Part shown: positions 45,041-56,679 of the stretch, one piece after another
Position numbering within the stretch: the stretch's first letter is position 1
Layout: every line of letters begins with the position of its first letter
Assembly: GCF_001540865.1 (NCBI RefSeq)
Contig: NC_033630.1
Location: forward strand, 6,702,338-6,766,337
Source of the DNA: Ananas comosus
Taxonomy: Eukaryota > Streptophyta > Magnoliopsida > Poales > Bromeliaceae
DNA length: 64,000 nucleotides
Direction: 5' to 3'
Made by a program: the position numbers and the translations under genes
The notes under the pieces: model-generated
What the model was told of the DNA's origin: nothing
The model's database searches: none
Seen by the model: the letters and a program-made list of their open reading frames with translations, nothing else

Positions 45041-45425
45041 TCGTGTTGATCAAACCGACAAATAAATCGCTACTATACGTTTGCACGTATACACTAATCC
45101 GCCGTCGTCGGAGAAGAAGAAGAAAGAGGCCATGAGGCCTCCTCGCGCGCCATTGTCGTTGTCAAAGTCGTCACAACGCCGCTACCGCCGCCGCCGTCGC
45201 CGTTGCGCGTCCTCGTGCGCCATTGTCGTGGTCGAAGTCGTTGTCAGCGCGCCGTTGTCGACGTCGTCGTCGTCGTCATCGCCGCCGTCATCGCACTGTT
45301 GCCGTCGCTCTCTTCTTTTTTTTTTATCTTTTCTTTTCTTTTGCTTTCTTTTTCTTTTCCTTTTTTTTCTTTTCATTTTCTCTTCTTTTTTTTTTTTCCT
45401 CCCTCCAAGAGAGCCTTTATTTTGA
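45041..45425. repeat. Low-complexity GCCGTCGTC and poly-pyrimidine tract
   Basis: CGCCGCCGTCGCC-type trinucleotide runs (45180-45300) pass into long T/C runs (45310-45405). Open frames here are low-complexity (Arg/Ser/Phe runs) and not believable genes. Confidence 0.7.
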
Positions 45426-45731
45426 ATCTCATGGTCCAATTTATAGTGGTTCTAGGACCTCTTCAACTTGGAAATGATTCAAAAATTTTTAAAAATAAGG
45501 CAATAATATAATTTTTTATTTCTTTTCCTTTTTGATGGTTGGCCATCTAAAGAAAGTAGCAATCATTCCCCATTAATTCTATTGCCTTCCATATTTTCAA
45601 TTTGAAATTCAAATTTGAAATTTTTTTTGTTTTGATCCCAACAGGATGGAATTTGATATTTGAATGATGTTATATATTCTAAAATTGTACTGTTCTATAT
45701 GAATTTGTGTCAGGTTATTGATAGAGTTTTA
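45426..45731. other. Intergenic, no gene recognised
   Basis: AT-rich sequence between the repeat block and the MITE. Confidence 0.4.
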
Positions 45732-46165
45732 GCCACCGTTTGGTTGGGGGTTAAGGGGTGGAATAACCTCTTAACCTTTAATTTATACCCAAACACCACT
45801 CTTAAGGGGTGGGATTAGTAAACCCCACCCCAAACCGGGTTAGTGAGGTTTACTAACCCCACTCTCCCTCCCAACTTTAACCCCGCACGTATTCCGAGCT
45901 CTCATCTTTTTCTTCTTTATCAATCATTAACCCCACTCCCCCTCCCAACTTTAACCCCGCACGCATCCCGAGCCCTCACCTTTTTCTTCTTTATCAATCA
46001 TTATCTTTTTATCCCACCTACTCCAACCAAACACTTTTTTTCACTATCCTAGACTAACTCCAACCTCCAACCAAGCACAAAAAAACTTTAATCCCATTTT
46101 AACCTTGAACTTAACCCTATCCCTGGTATAGCTACTTTTTCCTTAACCCCGAACCAAACGGAGGC
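45732..46165 (+). mobile_element. Tourist-like (Harbinger-type) MITE, 434 bp, complete
   Basis: The terminal inverted repeat GCCACCGTTTGGTTGGGGGT at the left pairs with GCCTCCGTTTGGTTCGGGGT read from the right (two mismatches in 25 bp). TTA target duplications lie at 45729-45731 and 46166-46168. The interior carries a 74-bp tandem duplication starting near 45854 and 45928 (AACCCCACTCTCCCTCCCAAC-like). It has no coding capacity. It is related to the copy at about 5405-5587 and could be mobilised by a Harbinger transposase such as the broken one at 1.4-4.0 kb. That link is inference. Confidence 0.88.
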
Positions 46166-46168
46166 TTA

Positions 46169-46665
46169 GAATCTTGTCTTCCTGATTTTAATGTAATATA
46201 GTGTACTTTGGCCTTGGGTTATTTGACAGGACTCGAATGCTAATATGGAAGAAATTCTAAACATGGGTATAAGTTGCAAAAAGAAAAAAAAAATTAAATC
46301 GTAAATTTTATGCAAAAAATTGAATGCAAATGTTCTACTGGTTCATTTTATTTTTGAGCAATACTATTTGTACACTTGAAAGTTGGGTTCATCTACGAAC
46401 CAATTTTTTCATGTTAGTCGTAAATCAATTAACATGCACAAAGTGTAATTATCAGTAAGTCATCAGCTTTAGAAGAGATTTAGCTCCGTGTCCAATCTCG
46501 TCTTGGTGATTAGAATTCCGTGTACATGTTTTTTTATCTTGATATGGATCCGTACTTATAATTTATTTATAACAAAAATAACACCCCAAACTAATTTCTC
46601 TTGCTTTTTATTTCTTTATTTGTACTCACTTTTTTCAACTCATGGTTTATTTCCTTTCTTGTTTT
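46169..46665. other. Intergenic, no gene recognised
   Basis: AT-rich sequence between the MITE and the LINE 3' end. Confidence 0.4.
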
Positions 46666-46779
46666 ATTTGTTTTTTTTTGTTTTTTTTTTTTTTTTGCTA
46701 GAATCGTAGTGACGCTACCTGTCATTCATTGATTATAATTAGGCGCTAACAGAGAGTAGGGCAACCCAGCGCGAGAAAA

Positions 46780-46821
<42 letters not shown>

Positions 46822-49800
46822 GAGTGTCTTTCCAAGAATCAATCAAGTACTTGAGCCTACGCACCGCTACTTTGGGGTCAAACTGAATATCGCGAAAGAT
46901 AAGGTTGTTCCTGGCCTTCCAAATGGTCCACCAGCATGCGGCCAATTCAGCTAGGCCGTCCCTTCTACTTTGTCCACCATCCCTTCCCCTCCACCTATCC
47001 CAGACAATATGTACATCGTCACCCAACTCTTCCGACTGAACGTCCTCGAGTCCCGTGACCATGATAAACTTGATAAAGGCGCATTGGGTGAATAGGTGGT
47101 CCACCGACTCGTCATAAACCCCGCACATTGCACAAGCCGTACTTCCTGACCATCCTATCTTCCTGAGATTGTCAGTCGTAAGTGTTCTTTTCTTAAGAAC
47201 TAGCCAACAGAACACTTTGATCTTGAGTGGAATTCGGAGTCTCCAAATAATGTTAGCCCGTCTGTCCCTCGTGCCCCCGTCGTTCAACATCCGATAGGTC
47301 GATTGGACTGAGAATGTACCATTACTGCCCCATCTCCATCCTAACTTGTCCTCCCTATACGTAATATTAAAACTCGTAACTCTCCTTTTGAGCTCCGAAA
47401 GAGTGGGGCACAGGTGCGTTGGAATCGAGGATTCATCGCCCAGAATTGTACTCCAATTCCAGCCGTCACTGCCGACGTCACTGCCAAAGCAATCCTTAAC
47501 CGATGTTGGTTTGCAATCCAGCAACGCGTACACCTCCGGGAACGCCGCTTGAAGTGTGGTGTCCCCACACCATCTGTCCAGCCAAAAATCCACCGACCGC
47601 CCATTGCCCAGAGAATAGTTGATCCCCCATTTAAAGATATCTTTAATGGTTAACACCCCTCTCCACCAATGGGATGGAGGCCTGAATCCTCTTCCCTCCC
47701 ACAGCGGCCTTCTTCTGCGGTATAATAAAGCCCGGATAATCTTGATCCATGGTAGATGAGGTGTCGTATGGAATCTCCACCACCATTTGACTAGAAGAGC
47801 CTTATTCATGTCAGCTACATCTAGGATGCCTAACCCACCTGCCCTTTTACTCAAACAAACGTTTTTCCAAGCAACAAGGCACCCCTTGCCAAGGGAGTTG
47901 CTATGGCCAGTCCAGAAGAAGTCTCTGCGTAGAGCTTCGATGCGCTTAATCGCCCAAACAGGTGCCTTGAACACTGACAGGAAGTAAATTGGTAGATTGG
48001 TGAGCACCGCGTTGACCAGGATAAGTCTACCCCCTTTAGAGAGAAGCTTAGCCTGCCATCCGTCGATTCTGTGCTGCAGCTTCTGAATAACCCCTCTCCA
48101 CACCTCCTTTGTGGGAGGTTTAGGTGAAAGAGGGAGGCCTAGGTAAGTGGTGGGGAGGGTACCAACTTTGCAGTCGAGCAACTGTGCGAGTCTCTCCGCT
48201 TTGCCCTCAGTCTCACCCAGATAATATAACTCGGACTTTTCTCTGTTGATTTTCAATCCTGACGCCCACTCGAATAGTTTCCACATCAGTCTTAGGTTTC
48301 TCATATATCGATTTCTAGCCACAGAGAAAAAGAAAGTATCATCCGCAAACTGTGTTAGTGTCGTTAGGCTCTCATGTGAAGGACCAATTCCCTTGAAAAG
48401 GTTGTTTGAGGTGGCATTGCTGGTCAATCTGGCGAGGCACTCCGCCACTAACAGGAATAGGAATGGCGAAAGTGGATCTCCTTGTCGTACCCCTCGCTTA
48501 GTTTTGATCCAGTTCGTCGCCTCACCGTTAACCAGAATAGCTACTTTAGCATTACATACACATTGTTCAATCCAGCTACACCATCGCTCCTCGAAGCCCC
48601 ACCATCGGAGAATACTGAAGAGGAAGGGCCAATAAATCCTATCGTAAGCCTTTTCGAAGTCCACTTTTATGCCTACCCCTTCAATAGCCTCCTTGCTACC
48701 CCATCGAATTAGTTCTGACACAGTGACATACGCGTCGGTAATATTTCTCCCTTTCAAGAAAGCGGATTGGGAAGGTGAGATTAGCTCATCCATACCCACT
48801 GCTAGTCGATTCGCTAGGACCTTCGAGATTATCTTTTGAATACCATTGATGAGACTGATAGGTCGATACTCGTTAGCTCTTTTTGCCCCTTCTTTCTTTG
48901 GTATTAGGCAAATAAAGGAATAATCTAAAGGAGCAGTAGTAATCCCGCCCTCGTACAACTCCTGGAAGACATTGAGAAGGTCTCCCTTTAGGGTGTCCCA
49001 GAAAGTTTGGTAAAATCTTAGAGGGAAACCATCAGGTCCCGGTGCTTTATCACTACCCAACTGAAAAACCGCCTCTTTAATTTCCTCGACACTGAACTTC
49101 TCCGTTAATCGCCTCATCATGGGAGCCGTAACCCGTCGAGAGGTAAATAGCCTACTCCAATCGCCGAAGGAGTGCGGGGCTGAGGCTTCCGCTGAAAAAA
49201 GTTCTTTAAAGTATTGGAAAAAATACTTCTTCTTATCATCCTCTGATTGGTACACATGCCCATTATCGGTAACGACTCCAATACCATTGGCCCGTCTTCT
49301 CCCGTTAGCAATACTATGGAAGAATTTAGTATTGTTATCCCCCTCCTTCAACCAGTGCTGATTAGCCCTGGCTCTCCACATGGCGGCTTCATCGTTAAGG
49401 ACACCCCGTAACTTACCTTTCAAATCCTCTCTTCGCACTACCCATTCCTCAGCAAGCGTTCCGTGCTCCTCCGCTGTATCAATCTGATAAATTTCCTCCA
49501 TGAGACATTTCTTAAGGTCCCGGATACTGTAGAATTCGCTTTTGCACCATTCTTTGATCCTTTGTCGGCAGTATCGCAGCTTTGCTGTGAAAGTAAGCAC
49601 AGCAGAACTTTTATTCCTTCCCTCCGTCCACCATCGTGGTACTTTGGTTAGGAAATCGTCATGATTGAGCCACGCTTCCTCAAATCGAAAGATTTTCTGC
49701 CTTCCCTTGGGTCCTCGCTCAGCCGTAAGCAGTATAGGACAGTGGTCCGAAGTGACTCGAGGTAGCGCAACAACCTTGGATAGCGGAAAGTCCTGGTCCG

Positions 49801-49831
49801 AAGTGACTCGAGGTAGCGCAACAACCTTGTT
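46666..49831 (-). mobile_element. L1-type LINE, 5' truncated
   Basis: The element reads leftward. Its poly-A tail appears as T-runs at about 46666-46696, preceded (in element order) by a 3' UTR of 120 bp that contains its own T-run just after the stop codon (46782-46816 as A on the plus strand). The 5' end stops at 49831 inside the endonuclease, where 49744-49778 is repeated exactly as 49797-49831. Endonuclease remains include TSDHCPILL. No clear target duplication was established. Confidence 0.85.
46817..49600 (-). CDS. LINE ORF2 reverse transcriptase and zf-RVT region, 5' truncated
   Basis: An uninterrupted frame of 927 codons, continuing without stop upstream to about 49831. The reverse transcriptase shows YRPISLINGIQKIISKVLAN (about 245-264), VDFEKAYD (313-320), GVRQGDPLSP (370-379) and the FADD catalytic box (418-421). 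The C-terminal zf-RVT region has CWLVLKKRTLTTDNL and CAMCGVYDESVDHLF. The N-terminal endonuclease is nearly all missing, and no ORF1 is present. The frame is intact for its whole length, so the insertion is probably young, but the copy cannot move on its own. The first codon shown is not a true start; the real protein began further upstream. Confidence 0.93.
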
Positions 49832-50111
49832 TATTTCTCTTAATAATTATTTGTTTTGTATAGAATGCATAATAAATAAATGATTGTTATGCACATAATG
49901 ATCTCATGTCTCTTGAGATCTCTCAGACTCTCTTTATGTTGTGGGATATGCTTAATTATTTTTCCCTTTATAATTGTACTTTTCATTTCCAACATACAAT
50001 CTGTTGAAATGAGTTTTATTTATTTGCCATACCATCATACGTAACTTATTCATTTTAACTCGTCACGCTATGGTACCCTTTTTTCTTTTTTTCTTTTTTT
50101 TTTTTAAAAAA
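49832..50111. other. Intergenic, no gene recognised
   Basis: AT-rich right flank of the LINE insertion. Confidence 0.4.
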
Positions 50112-50710
50112 AAAGGTGCCCATAGGGCTTGTAAAATATAAATATTGATTAGTCTTTAGATAAATGTCTATTCTTTGTACGGGAAAAAAAAAAACTTTGG
50201 GAAAAATTTTTTGGAATCTCTTTTAGTCATATAATTATGCACCAATTAACCATAGTTATTCAAAACAGAGTATATGATATAATTGTGATAATTCAAATTT
50301 AAGTTAAGATTAACCCTGAATCATGCTGTAGAATAAAGTTTTAACTAATTATTAAATTAGTCACTCCACATAATTAAGAACAAACCTATGCTCCTCTTTT
50401 GATAGAAAATTTTTTGAGAATTAGCGGAAGATTTCTTTTGATAGAAAATTTTTTCAGAATTAACAGAAGAAATCAGAATTCAATGCATATTCCAACTCCT
50501 CTCTTCTTTCAGATAAATATAAATATAGTAGGATTGGCATGATAATTTTATCTATATGTACATTAATCCATATTCAAATTCAATTCAATTAGTAGTAAAT
50601 GAATGATATATTATATATTGTAATATTATAAACACTAATGTGAAGCAGTGGTTTATTAAAACTAATCAATATATTTTTTAAATCAATCTGTCTATGAGAA
50701 AAGGTCAAGA
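50112..50710 (+). repeat. Uninterrupted copy of the repeat split at 28-33 kb
   Basis: 50112-50390 matches 28243-28560 and 50568-50710 matches 33503-33645, in the same order and strand, with only about 180 bp between the halves. No gene fragments are present here. The copy therefore shows either the empty state or a deleted state of the element that carries MCCA and UFD1 fragments. Confidence 0.8.
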
Positions 50711-51558
50711 GAGAGACTTTGATTTTTATTTTAACAATTATGATGATACGAGTTGCAGATGCGAATTAAAATTAATTGGCTAACAAGTTGGGCATCATTA
50801 TTTCAATATAATCGACCCTTCTGATTTACTAAATACTATTTAATTGAGAGTTTAATTAATTCCCTCCTCTGGCCGTACATCTTGTATGTAATGAATGTGT
50901 CAAATGAAGAGACTAATTAGAACTCACAGTCCAATTAGATTCTTAATTAAACTCTATTTATGTTTTAATAAAACTAAATCTCATCTTATCCTAATTAAAG
51001 TAGAATTTGACTTTAATTTAAATAACTATAAATTTAAATCGAAATCTAACAATAGATTTTCTCACTAATCGATCTGTTAAACAACAACATTTGTGAAACT
51101 ACCTCTTCTATTTACTCTAATTTTATCTTGTTATATCAAGTCCTATTTTTCTTAGGATTAACTCAACCTAGTCAAGAACTGAAATTTGCTTTTATCCTTT
51201 CAGACATTATACGAAAGCTTTTTCTTCAAATTTTTTTTTAATCTTTTTAATAAGGGTAAAATATAGAAAATTCTATGTAAATACTTATTTTTTCACTTCC
51301 TCCACTTGCTTTCAAATATATATATATTTTCTCTTCTCAAAATTTCAAGTTCATGAATTTACACGCTCTTCGCCAGAGTTCTGTTACTACCATTCCGTCC
51401 ATTTCTTATAATTTATATTGAATATACCCTTAAATTGTTAGAAATGCATAAAAAAAAAATTTATTTTTTCCTTAACAAGTAAAGAAAAGTTAGTCATCTT
51501 AGAAAGTAAAAAAATATGAATATTCACAAGGGAAGGTTTTTTTTTTATTTTAGCCAAT
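50711..51558. other. AT-rich intergenic, no gene recognised
   Basis: No protein or RNA gene seen; several T-rich runs. Confidence 0.4.
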
Positions 51559-51692
51559 AAATAAAGTTTTAAGGGTACAAAGCATTCTCCAAATACATAA
51601 ATAAATAAAGTTTTAAAAGGGTACAAAGCATTCTCCAAATACATAAATAAATAAAGTTTTAAAAGGGTACAAAGCATTCTCCAAATACATAA
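51559..51692 (+). repeat. 46-bp tandem repeat, about 2.8 copies
   Basis: GTACAAAGCATTCTCCAAAT recurs at 51575, 51621 and 51667, with AAATAAAGTTTTAA between. It lies downstream of the NLR stop codon. Confidence 0.9.
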
Positions 51693-51976
51693 TACGAGTA
51701 GCTGAAAGCATGCACCAACTAATTTGATGCATCCACTTTTACACACACATACATTGAGAATAAAATAAAATAAAATACACATGCTATAAGATAACATCTG
51801 CATATATCGATCATCATTTTCAAATTTCCTCGAGCACGCACGGACGGATTGTTTAGAAGATCCGAGGCGGAAAATATGAAAGCATCAAGCTCGGTCGGTG
51901 CCTTGCAAAAAGTGCACAAGCTCACCTACATGATATGGAATTATTGAATCCTTTCTTCGACAACCTTGCCCTCTCG
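51693..51976. other. 3' flank of the NLR gene
   Basis: Probably 3' UTR and flanking sequence of the NLR gene. No other gene recognised. Confidence 0.4.
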
Positions 51977-54808
51977 TCAGAACCGAATAGTAAAATTTGG
52001 GATGTGGCGAACCCTCGTGCGCCAGTCATTGCTGTGGTCGCCTTCTCCTCCTCCTCCTCCTCCTCCTCCTCCTCGTCGAAGCAGCTCAATAAGTTCCTCT
52101 GCTGGATACTCAATGTATAAATTCTTAAGGGTGGTAAGGTACTCGATGCCGTGGGGCAGCTCCTTTAGCTCTGGGCAACCGTATAGCCGAAGCTCATTCA
52201 GGCTTGCCATTGCTCCTCTTTCTATTTCCACCTGACTGAGCTTCGGGGAATGTGCTATTTCCAATTCCTTTAGCTTCGGGAATGATGTTGCTTGGAAGTG
52301 CAACATCATGCCATCATATGCCTTATAAAGTTCAAGAAGCATCAACGCGGGCAGTGCTTGCAGGTAAGGAAATGTATCTTCATCCAATTTTGCCCTTGAA
52401 AGTGTTAATCTGGTTAGGTTTGTTAGAGACCCAAAGGACGTGGCAAGCTCAAGGAGTGAGGTTTTGTCTAATTCACCACGCAGATATAATCTTTGAATTC
52501 GTAGAGGTAGGCGCAGGATGCCCAACTGCTGTAATTCTTCCCCATCTTCACTTTCGACACATAATTTGCTAAGATGGTTCATCTTTGTGATACTATTCCA
52601 CAAGTCTGCACAGTGATGGGTTCTTACGCCTATTATCCCAAATTCCCGCAACTCTATCAAAGCTTTTACATTCCGCACAATCTCCTCAGTTGCACTAATA
52701 TTTGCCAAACTCTGCAAGTCCTTCAAGCGCCTTATTCCCACCGGTGCCTTGATGCTCTTATCCATATTGTCGGGCAAATATAGATGTCTCAACTTTTGAA
52801 GCTCTGTTATTCCTTTTGGCAGCTTTTCTATTTCACTTCCATATGTATCTAACATTTGCAGATTTCGTAGCTTTCCAATTGATCTTGGAAGCTCCTTAAT
52901 TTTTGTAGCTCTCAAACTAAGATAATGCAGGTTGAATAGGTTACAGATCTCACTCGGTAGTTTCTCGATTGGTGCTCCTTGTAGTTCCAAGACACGTAAA
53001 AATTTTGATGATCTTAAGACCGACTTCAGTAAATCATAGCTCATGGAATTTTTGAAAACAAGTACTGAACGCAAATGAGATTCGTCTTCAGGACGATAAT
53101 TAGTTATATTGCATATGATTGACAAGCGGCGTGCTTTGGAACTCTGCAATTTTTTCTGTGAATGCTCGTAGACCATGCAGAAACTTAACTCCTTTGACTC
53201 CGAGAGAGCGAGGACTCGAATGATGTCATGCATTCGACATGCACAAACTCCACCGAATTCATTCCTCTTAACCACTTGTAGTAGGCAGCGATGAACAAGT
53301 TCGTTAAGGTAGTCCTCGGCCACTTCCTCCATCGTTCTTTCAGCTCTTTCTTCAATGAACCCTTCGGCCACCCAAAGCTGTATGAGCCTGAAACTTCCAA
53401 TTTGACAATTTTCCGGAAAGCTAGAACAATATAAGAAGCAATTTCGAAGGTAATGGGGAAGATCGTCCAAACTAAGTTTCAAAATGTCATATACTTTTTC
53501 ATGGATCTTTGATTCGCTCTTAGTTAGATACCACTCAAGATCTTTGTAAACCTTCTCCCACTCAGAACCGGTTTGTTCTCGAAATGATAAGAGACGGGCT
53601 ATAGATACGATAGCAAGGGGCAAGCCACCGCACTTCTCGACAATTTTTTTACCACATTGTTCTAAAGGTGGCGGGCAAATCTTGTTTGCACTTTTCCAAA
53701 ATACGTTTTTACAAAATAGATCCCACGAATCATTTGCCTTCAGTGTCTCTAGCTCAAACAAACGGTACTCGTCAGCTAGTAGTGCTACATTGCGAATTCT
53801 TGTTGTGAGAACTATTCTACTCTTGCTATTACTATTCAGAAGTGCATATTTTATATTGTCCATTACATCAGTACTCCAAACATCATCTAGAATGAGTACA
53901 TACTTTTTATCCTGCGAGTAAGTGCGGATAGTCTCAACCAAGCTTCTGTAATCCATGGTATCAATGTTGTTAGGTGCTTCTCTTTTCTCAACCAAGCTTG
54001 TGTAATCCATGGTATCAATGTTGTTAGGTACTTCTCTTTTCTTACGATCTTCCCTATGAAACTCTTTTAAGATTTGTCTAAGCAAATCATGAGTCTCATA
54101 ACTTTGAGATACAGCAACCCAGGCACAAGCATCAAAGGAAGCTTTGATGATATTGAACACATGAGTCACGAGAGTGGTCTTCCCTAGACCACCCATCCCA
54201 AACACTGAGATTATCACGTGCTGCCTTTGCTGCTCGTCCTCATCTTTTAACCATCTGAGCAATAAGTCCCTGTACTCGTCAAAACCCACGATATCATCCT
54301 CCTCGACAAAATGTGCTAATTCTGCACGGCTTTTGCTACCGCCAACAGCTATTAGAGGTCTTGCTTCATTTTCCATTCCTCTTGTATCATATCGCTTACT
54401 TCTTTCAATATTGCTTTGGAGCTTAATTTTGATCTCTTTAAGCCTCTTGCTAAGGTGATGCCAGGTTTTTATATTAATGCACCTCTTGATTGCTGTGGGT
54501 AGAACCCCTCCTTGCGCCTCACCCAGCTTGTACGTGAACTTATCTATAATATCCTCAATGTCGAAAGCCAAGTCTCTTGTTTGTTGTATAAAAATTTTTA
54601 TGCTCTGATCCTTTTCTTTTAGTCTTTCTGCAGTCTGTAGGAAGGATTGCATGCCCTTAAGTTCATCCTTAATGTCACATATATCCTTCATGAGTTCTTT
54701 CATTGCTGATATCCGTGTTAGTAGTCGTGATGTTGCTGATTTAGTTGCTTCACTAGCTATGATAACGCCGATCTTCAGGAGTAATGAGCTAATCACAGCC
54801 TCCGCCAT
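51977..54808 (-). CDS. CC-NBS-LRR disease resistance protein (RPM1/Rx type)
   Basis: A single intronless frame of 943 codons starts MAEAVISSLLLKIG. The Rx-type coiled-coil (about 1-130) includes DIEDIIDKF. The NB-ARC carries the P-loop GMGGLGKTT (204-212), kinase-2 VLILDDVW (304-311), RIVLTTR (331-337), GGLPLA (394-399) and MHD (526-528). Leucine-rich repeats follow from about 600 (FLRVLELQGAPIEKLPSEI and onward). All nucleotide-binding motifs are present, so it should be a working intracellular immune receptor that detects pathogen effectors. Two oddities are visible. An 18-residue tandem duplication lies at 257-274 and 275-292 (KREVPNNIDTMDYTSLVE / KREAPNNIDTMDYRSLVE). A run of nine glycines near the C-terminus is encoded by a CTC/TCC microsatellite. 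Confidence 0.95.
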   Translation of the reverse strand: MAEAVISSLLLKIGVIIASEATKSATSRLLTRISAMKELMKDICDIKDELKGMQSFLQTAERLKEKDQSIKIFIQQTRDLAFDIEDIIDKFTYKLGEAQGGVLPTAIKRCINIKTWHHLSKRLKEIKIKLQSNIERSKRYDTRGMENEARPLIAVGGSKSRAELAHFVEEDDIVGFDEYRDLLLRWLKDEDEQQRQHVIISVFGMGGLGKTTLVTHVFNIIKASFDACAWVAVSQSYETHDLLRQILKEFHREDRKKREVPNNIDTMDYTSLVEKREAPNNIDTMDYRSLVETIRTYSQDKKYVLILDDVWSTDVMDNIKYALLNSNSKSRIVLTTRIRNVALLADEYRLFELETLKANDSWDLFCKNVFWKSANKICPPPLEQCGKKIVEKCGGLPLAIVSIARLLSFREQTGSEWEKVYKDLEWYLTKSESKIHEKVYDILKLSLDDLPHYLRNCFLYCSSFPENCQIGSFRLIQLWVAEGFIEERAERTMEEVAEDYLNELVHRCLLQVVKRNEFGGVCACRMHDIIRVLALSESKELSFCMVYEHSQKKLQSSKARRLSIICNITNYRPEDESHLRSVLVFKNSMSYDLLKSVLRSSKFLRVLELQGAPIEKLPSEICNLFNLHYLSLRATKIKELPRSIGKLRNLQMLDTYGSEIEKLPKGITELQKLRHLYLPDNMDKSIKAPVGIRRLKDLQSLANISATEEIVRNVKALIELREFGIIGVRTHHCADLWNSITKMNHLSKLCVESEDGEELQQLGILRLPLRIQRLYLRGELDKTSLLELATSFGSLTNLTRLTLSRAKLDEDTFPYLQALPALMLLELYKAYDGMMLHFQATSFPKLKELEIAHSPKLSQVEIERGAMASLNELRLYGCPELKELPHGIEYLTTLKNLYIEYPAEELIELLRRGGGGGGGGGEGDHSNDWRTRVRHIPNFTIRF
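52041..52076. repeat. CTC trinucleotide run inside the NLR C-terminus
   Basis: A run of CTCCTC units, read on the minus strand as GGA/GGG/GAG, encodes the poly-Gly tract and the following Glu. Length changes here would change the protein without shifting the frame. Confidence 0.9.
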
Positions 54809-56529
54809 TGGGAATTCCTATGAAGTGAGCCCGGAATTAATAAATGGTCCTTTCAAACTATCATGTCTCTTCAAATGTACCACTAGAGAAAATGATTATT
54901 TTTTAGCGCTCTTATGATTCTAGGCAATTTTTGCAAAAAATATGTAATTGTCTCAACCAAAATAACTCTGTAGTGCACTGAACAAACATTTGTTAAAATC
55001 CTCAGTTAAAAGGAAGAAACACCAGTAACAACATTGTAGTCTCTAAGAACAAAAAATAATAACTTGTTTGAGAAGCAGTTTAACAAAATTTTCAGATAAA
55101 AGATTCATCATAACTAATCATACTAAACTCCTATATGACCTCAATGTATATTTGTAAAGCAAGATGTGGAATAGTCCTTAATTTAGAGGATTATGAAATC
55201 AATGAAGAGTTGGAAAGCAAATGAATCTACTGCCAGTCACTAAGTAGAGCGAATTGTATTAAGAGCGATTGTAAATTATTGTGCAATTAACCATTATAAG
55301 CCTAGTTGCCCTTGAAGGCCTCTTCTAGTTTATAATTAAGTTTATATCAGGACTCTTTAAGTCATTTGAGCAAGAAACTATTAGTGCTTATTCAAATAGT
55401 TTTGTTTTGACGGAAATATAAGAACTTAATTTTAGACGTGAACTTCCATATTTCTGAGGAGTCATAGTGGCTATTGGTCTTGTTACCCACAAGATTGATC
55501 TGATGGTAATCTATTAAAGACTTGAGATCTTTTACTCATTTACATAAGCCTTAAGATCTTGTACTCATTTACATGTTAAATAACTTGCGAATGATGTCAG
55601 TACACTGGTAGAAGATGTAAATAGGAAAGACAAACAAACTAAATTTGAATGTCATTAAACTGCATATATTAGTTGAGCTTTTGATATTAAATAAAATTCT
55701 CTCAACTATCTAGATCAATATCTATCCAAGATTATGAATTTAAGAATTTTTTTTTTAAAAAAAAATGTATTTAGAAGGTTTCTAATTTTGACCATTCGCA
55801 TTAATGTGCCCTCTTGGTGATCCAGAAATTAAATTTTAAATATCACAAAACTCTTTTTCTATAAAGTTTGTGTATCTTTAATCATCTTTCATGGTATTGA
55901 TCATCGAATTAAGTGCTCAATCATCAACAATAAAATGAAAGTATTATATAAGGCCAAATTATTCTAGCTTAGTTATTAGCTCTTGTCATCTCGTTTCCTA
56001 AGATGAAGTGAATCCAAACTATATATTGAGCCAAAAAGAATTACTCTCTATGCTTTATTAGAGAATTAAATAGCTTATAGCGAAGAAAATAAAAAACAAG
56101 AACACTTGGAACTTAAAAATTAATTAAAAAGAATAAGTGGAAGAAGAACAAATGACCACAGATCTCAGGAAGAGATTGAAGAGGGGGTTGCTCCAAATAT
56201 CAAATTTGATAAAGAAATAAATAATTGGGAGCAAATAATTTGGACAGTGCAGCTACCGATGGAGAAACTTCTTCCCTCTTTATTATGAGAGATTCTATTA
56301 TACATCAAATGTACCGCATCATCAATTAAAAGTCAAATATATCTCTTCTTTTGAGTAAAATATATAATAAAAATATTTTTCTATTAACCATGATGTAATG
56401 GATGAACATAAAGGAACAATTTGATTGGTAGGTGATGACACATCACCAATATAACTAATGCATACAAGATTTTTTTTTTTCCTTTACTGTTCCTAGCAGC
56501 ACTTGATTGCAGTGGGCCATGATGAATTA
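54809..56529. other. Intergenic, no gene recognised
   Basis: AT-rich upstream region of the NLR gene, whose promoter should lie at the left side of it. No other exon or RNA gene recognised. Confidence 0.4.
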
Positions 56530-56679
56530 TGGGCCTGTTTGGCCAATATTCTGAAAAAAAATAATTTTTACCGAATTAATTTTAATTTAGAAAATTAATT
56601 TTAGCTAAAAATTGTAGAGCGCTTAGCTGAATCTAACAAAAAAGCGATTGTAAAGACTGAGATTTTGGCAGTGCAACTA
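56530..56679 (+). mobile_element. Possible transposon end interrupted by the copia element
   Basis: GGGCCTGTTTGGCCAATATT at 56530 looks like the terminus of a MITE and is followed by AT-rich sequence. The copia element is inserted 150 bp further on, and I found no matching right terminus beyond 62337. Tentative. Confidence 0.35.

Noticed and set aside
45081..45511. Arg/Ser- and Phe-rich ORFs on both strands
   Set aside because: They are translations of trinucleotide and poly-T/C runs.
46782..46818. A-run at the left edge of the LINE ORF as its poly-A tail
   Set aside because: The LINE reads leftward, so this is a T-run on its own strand; the real A tail is at 46666-46696.
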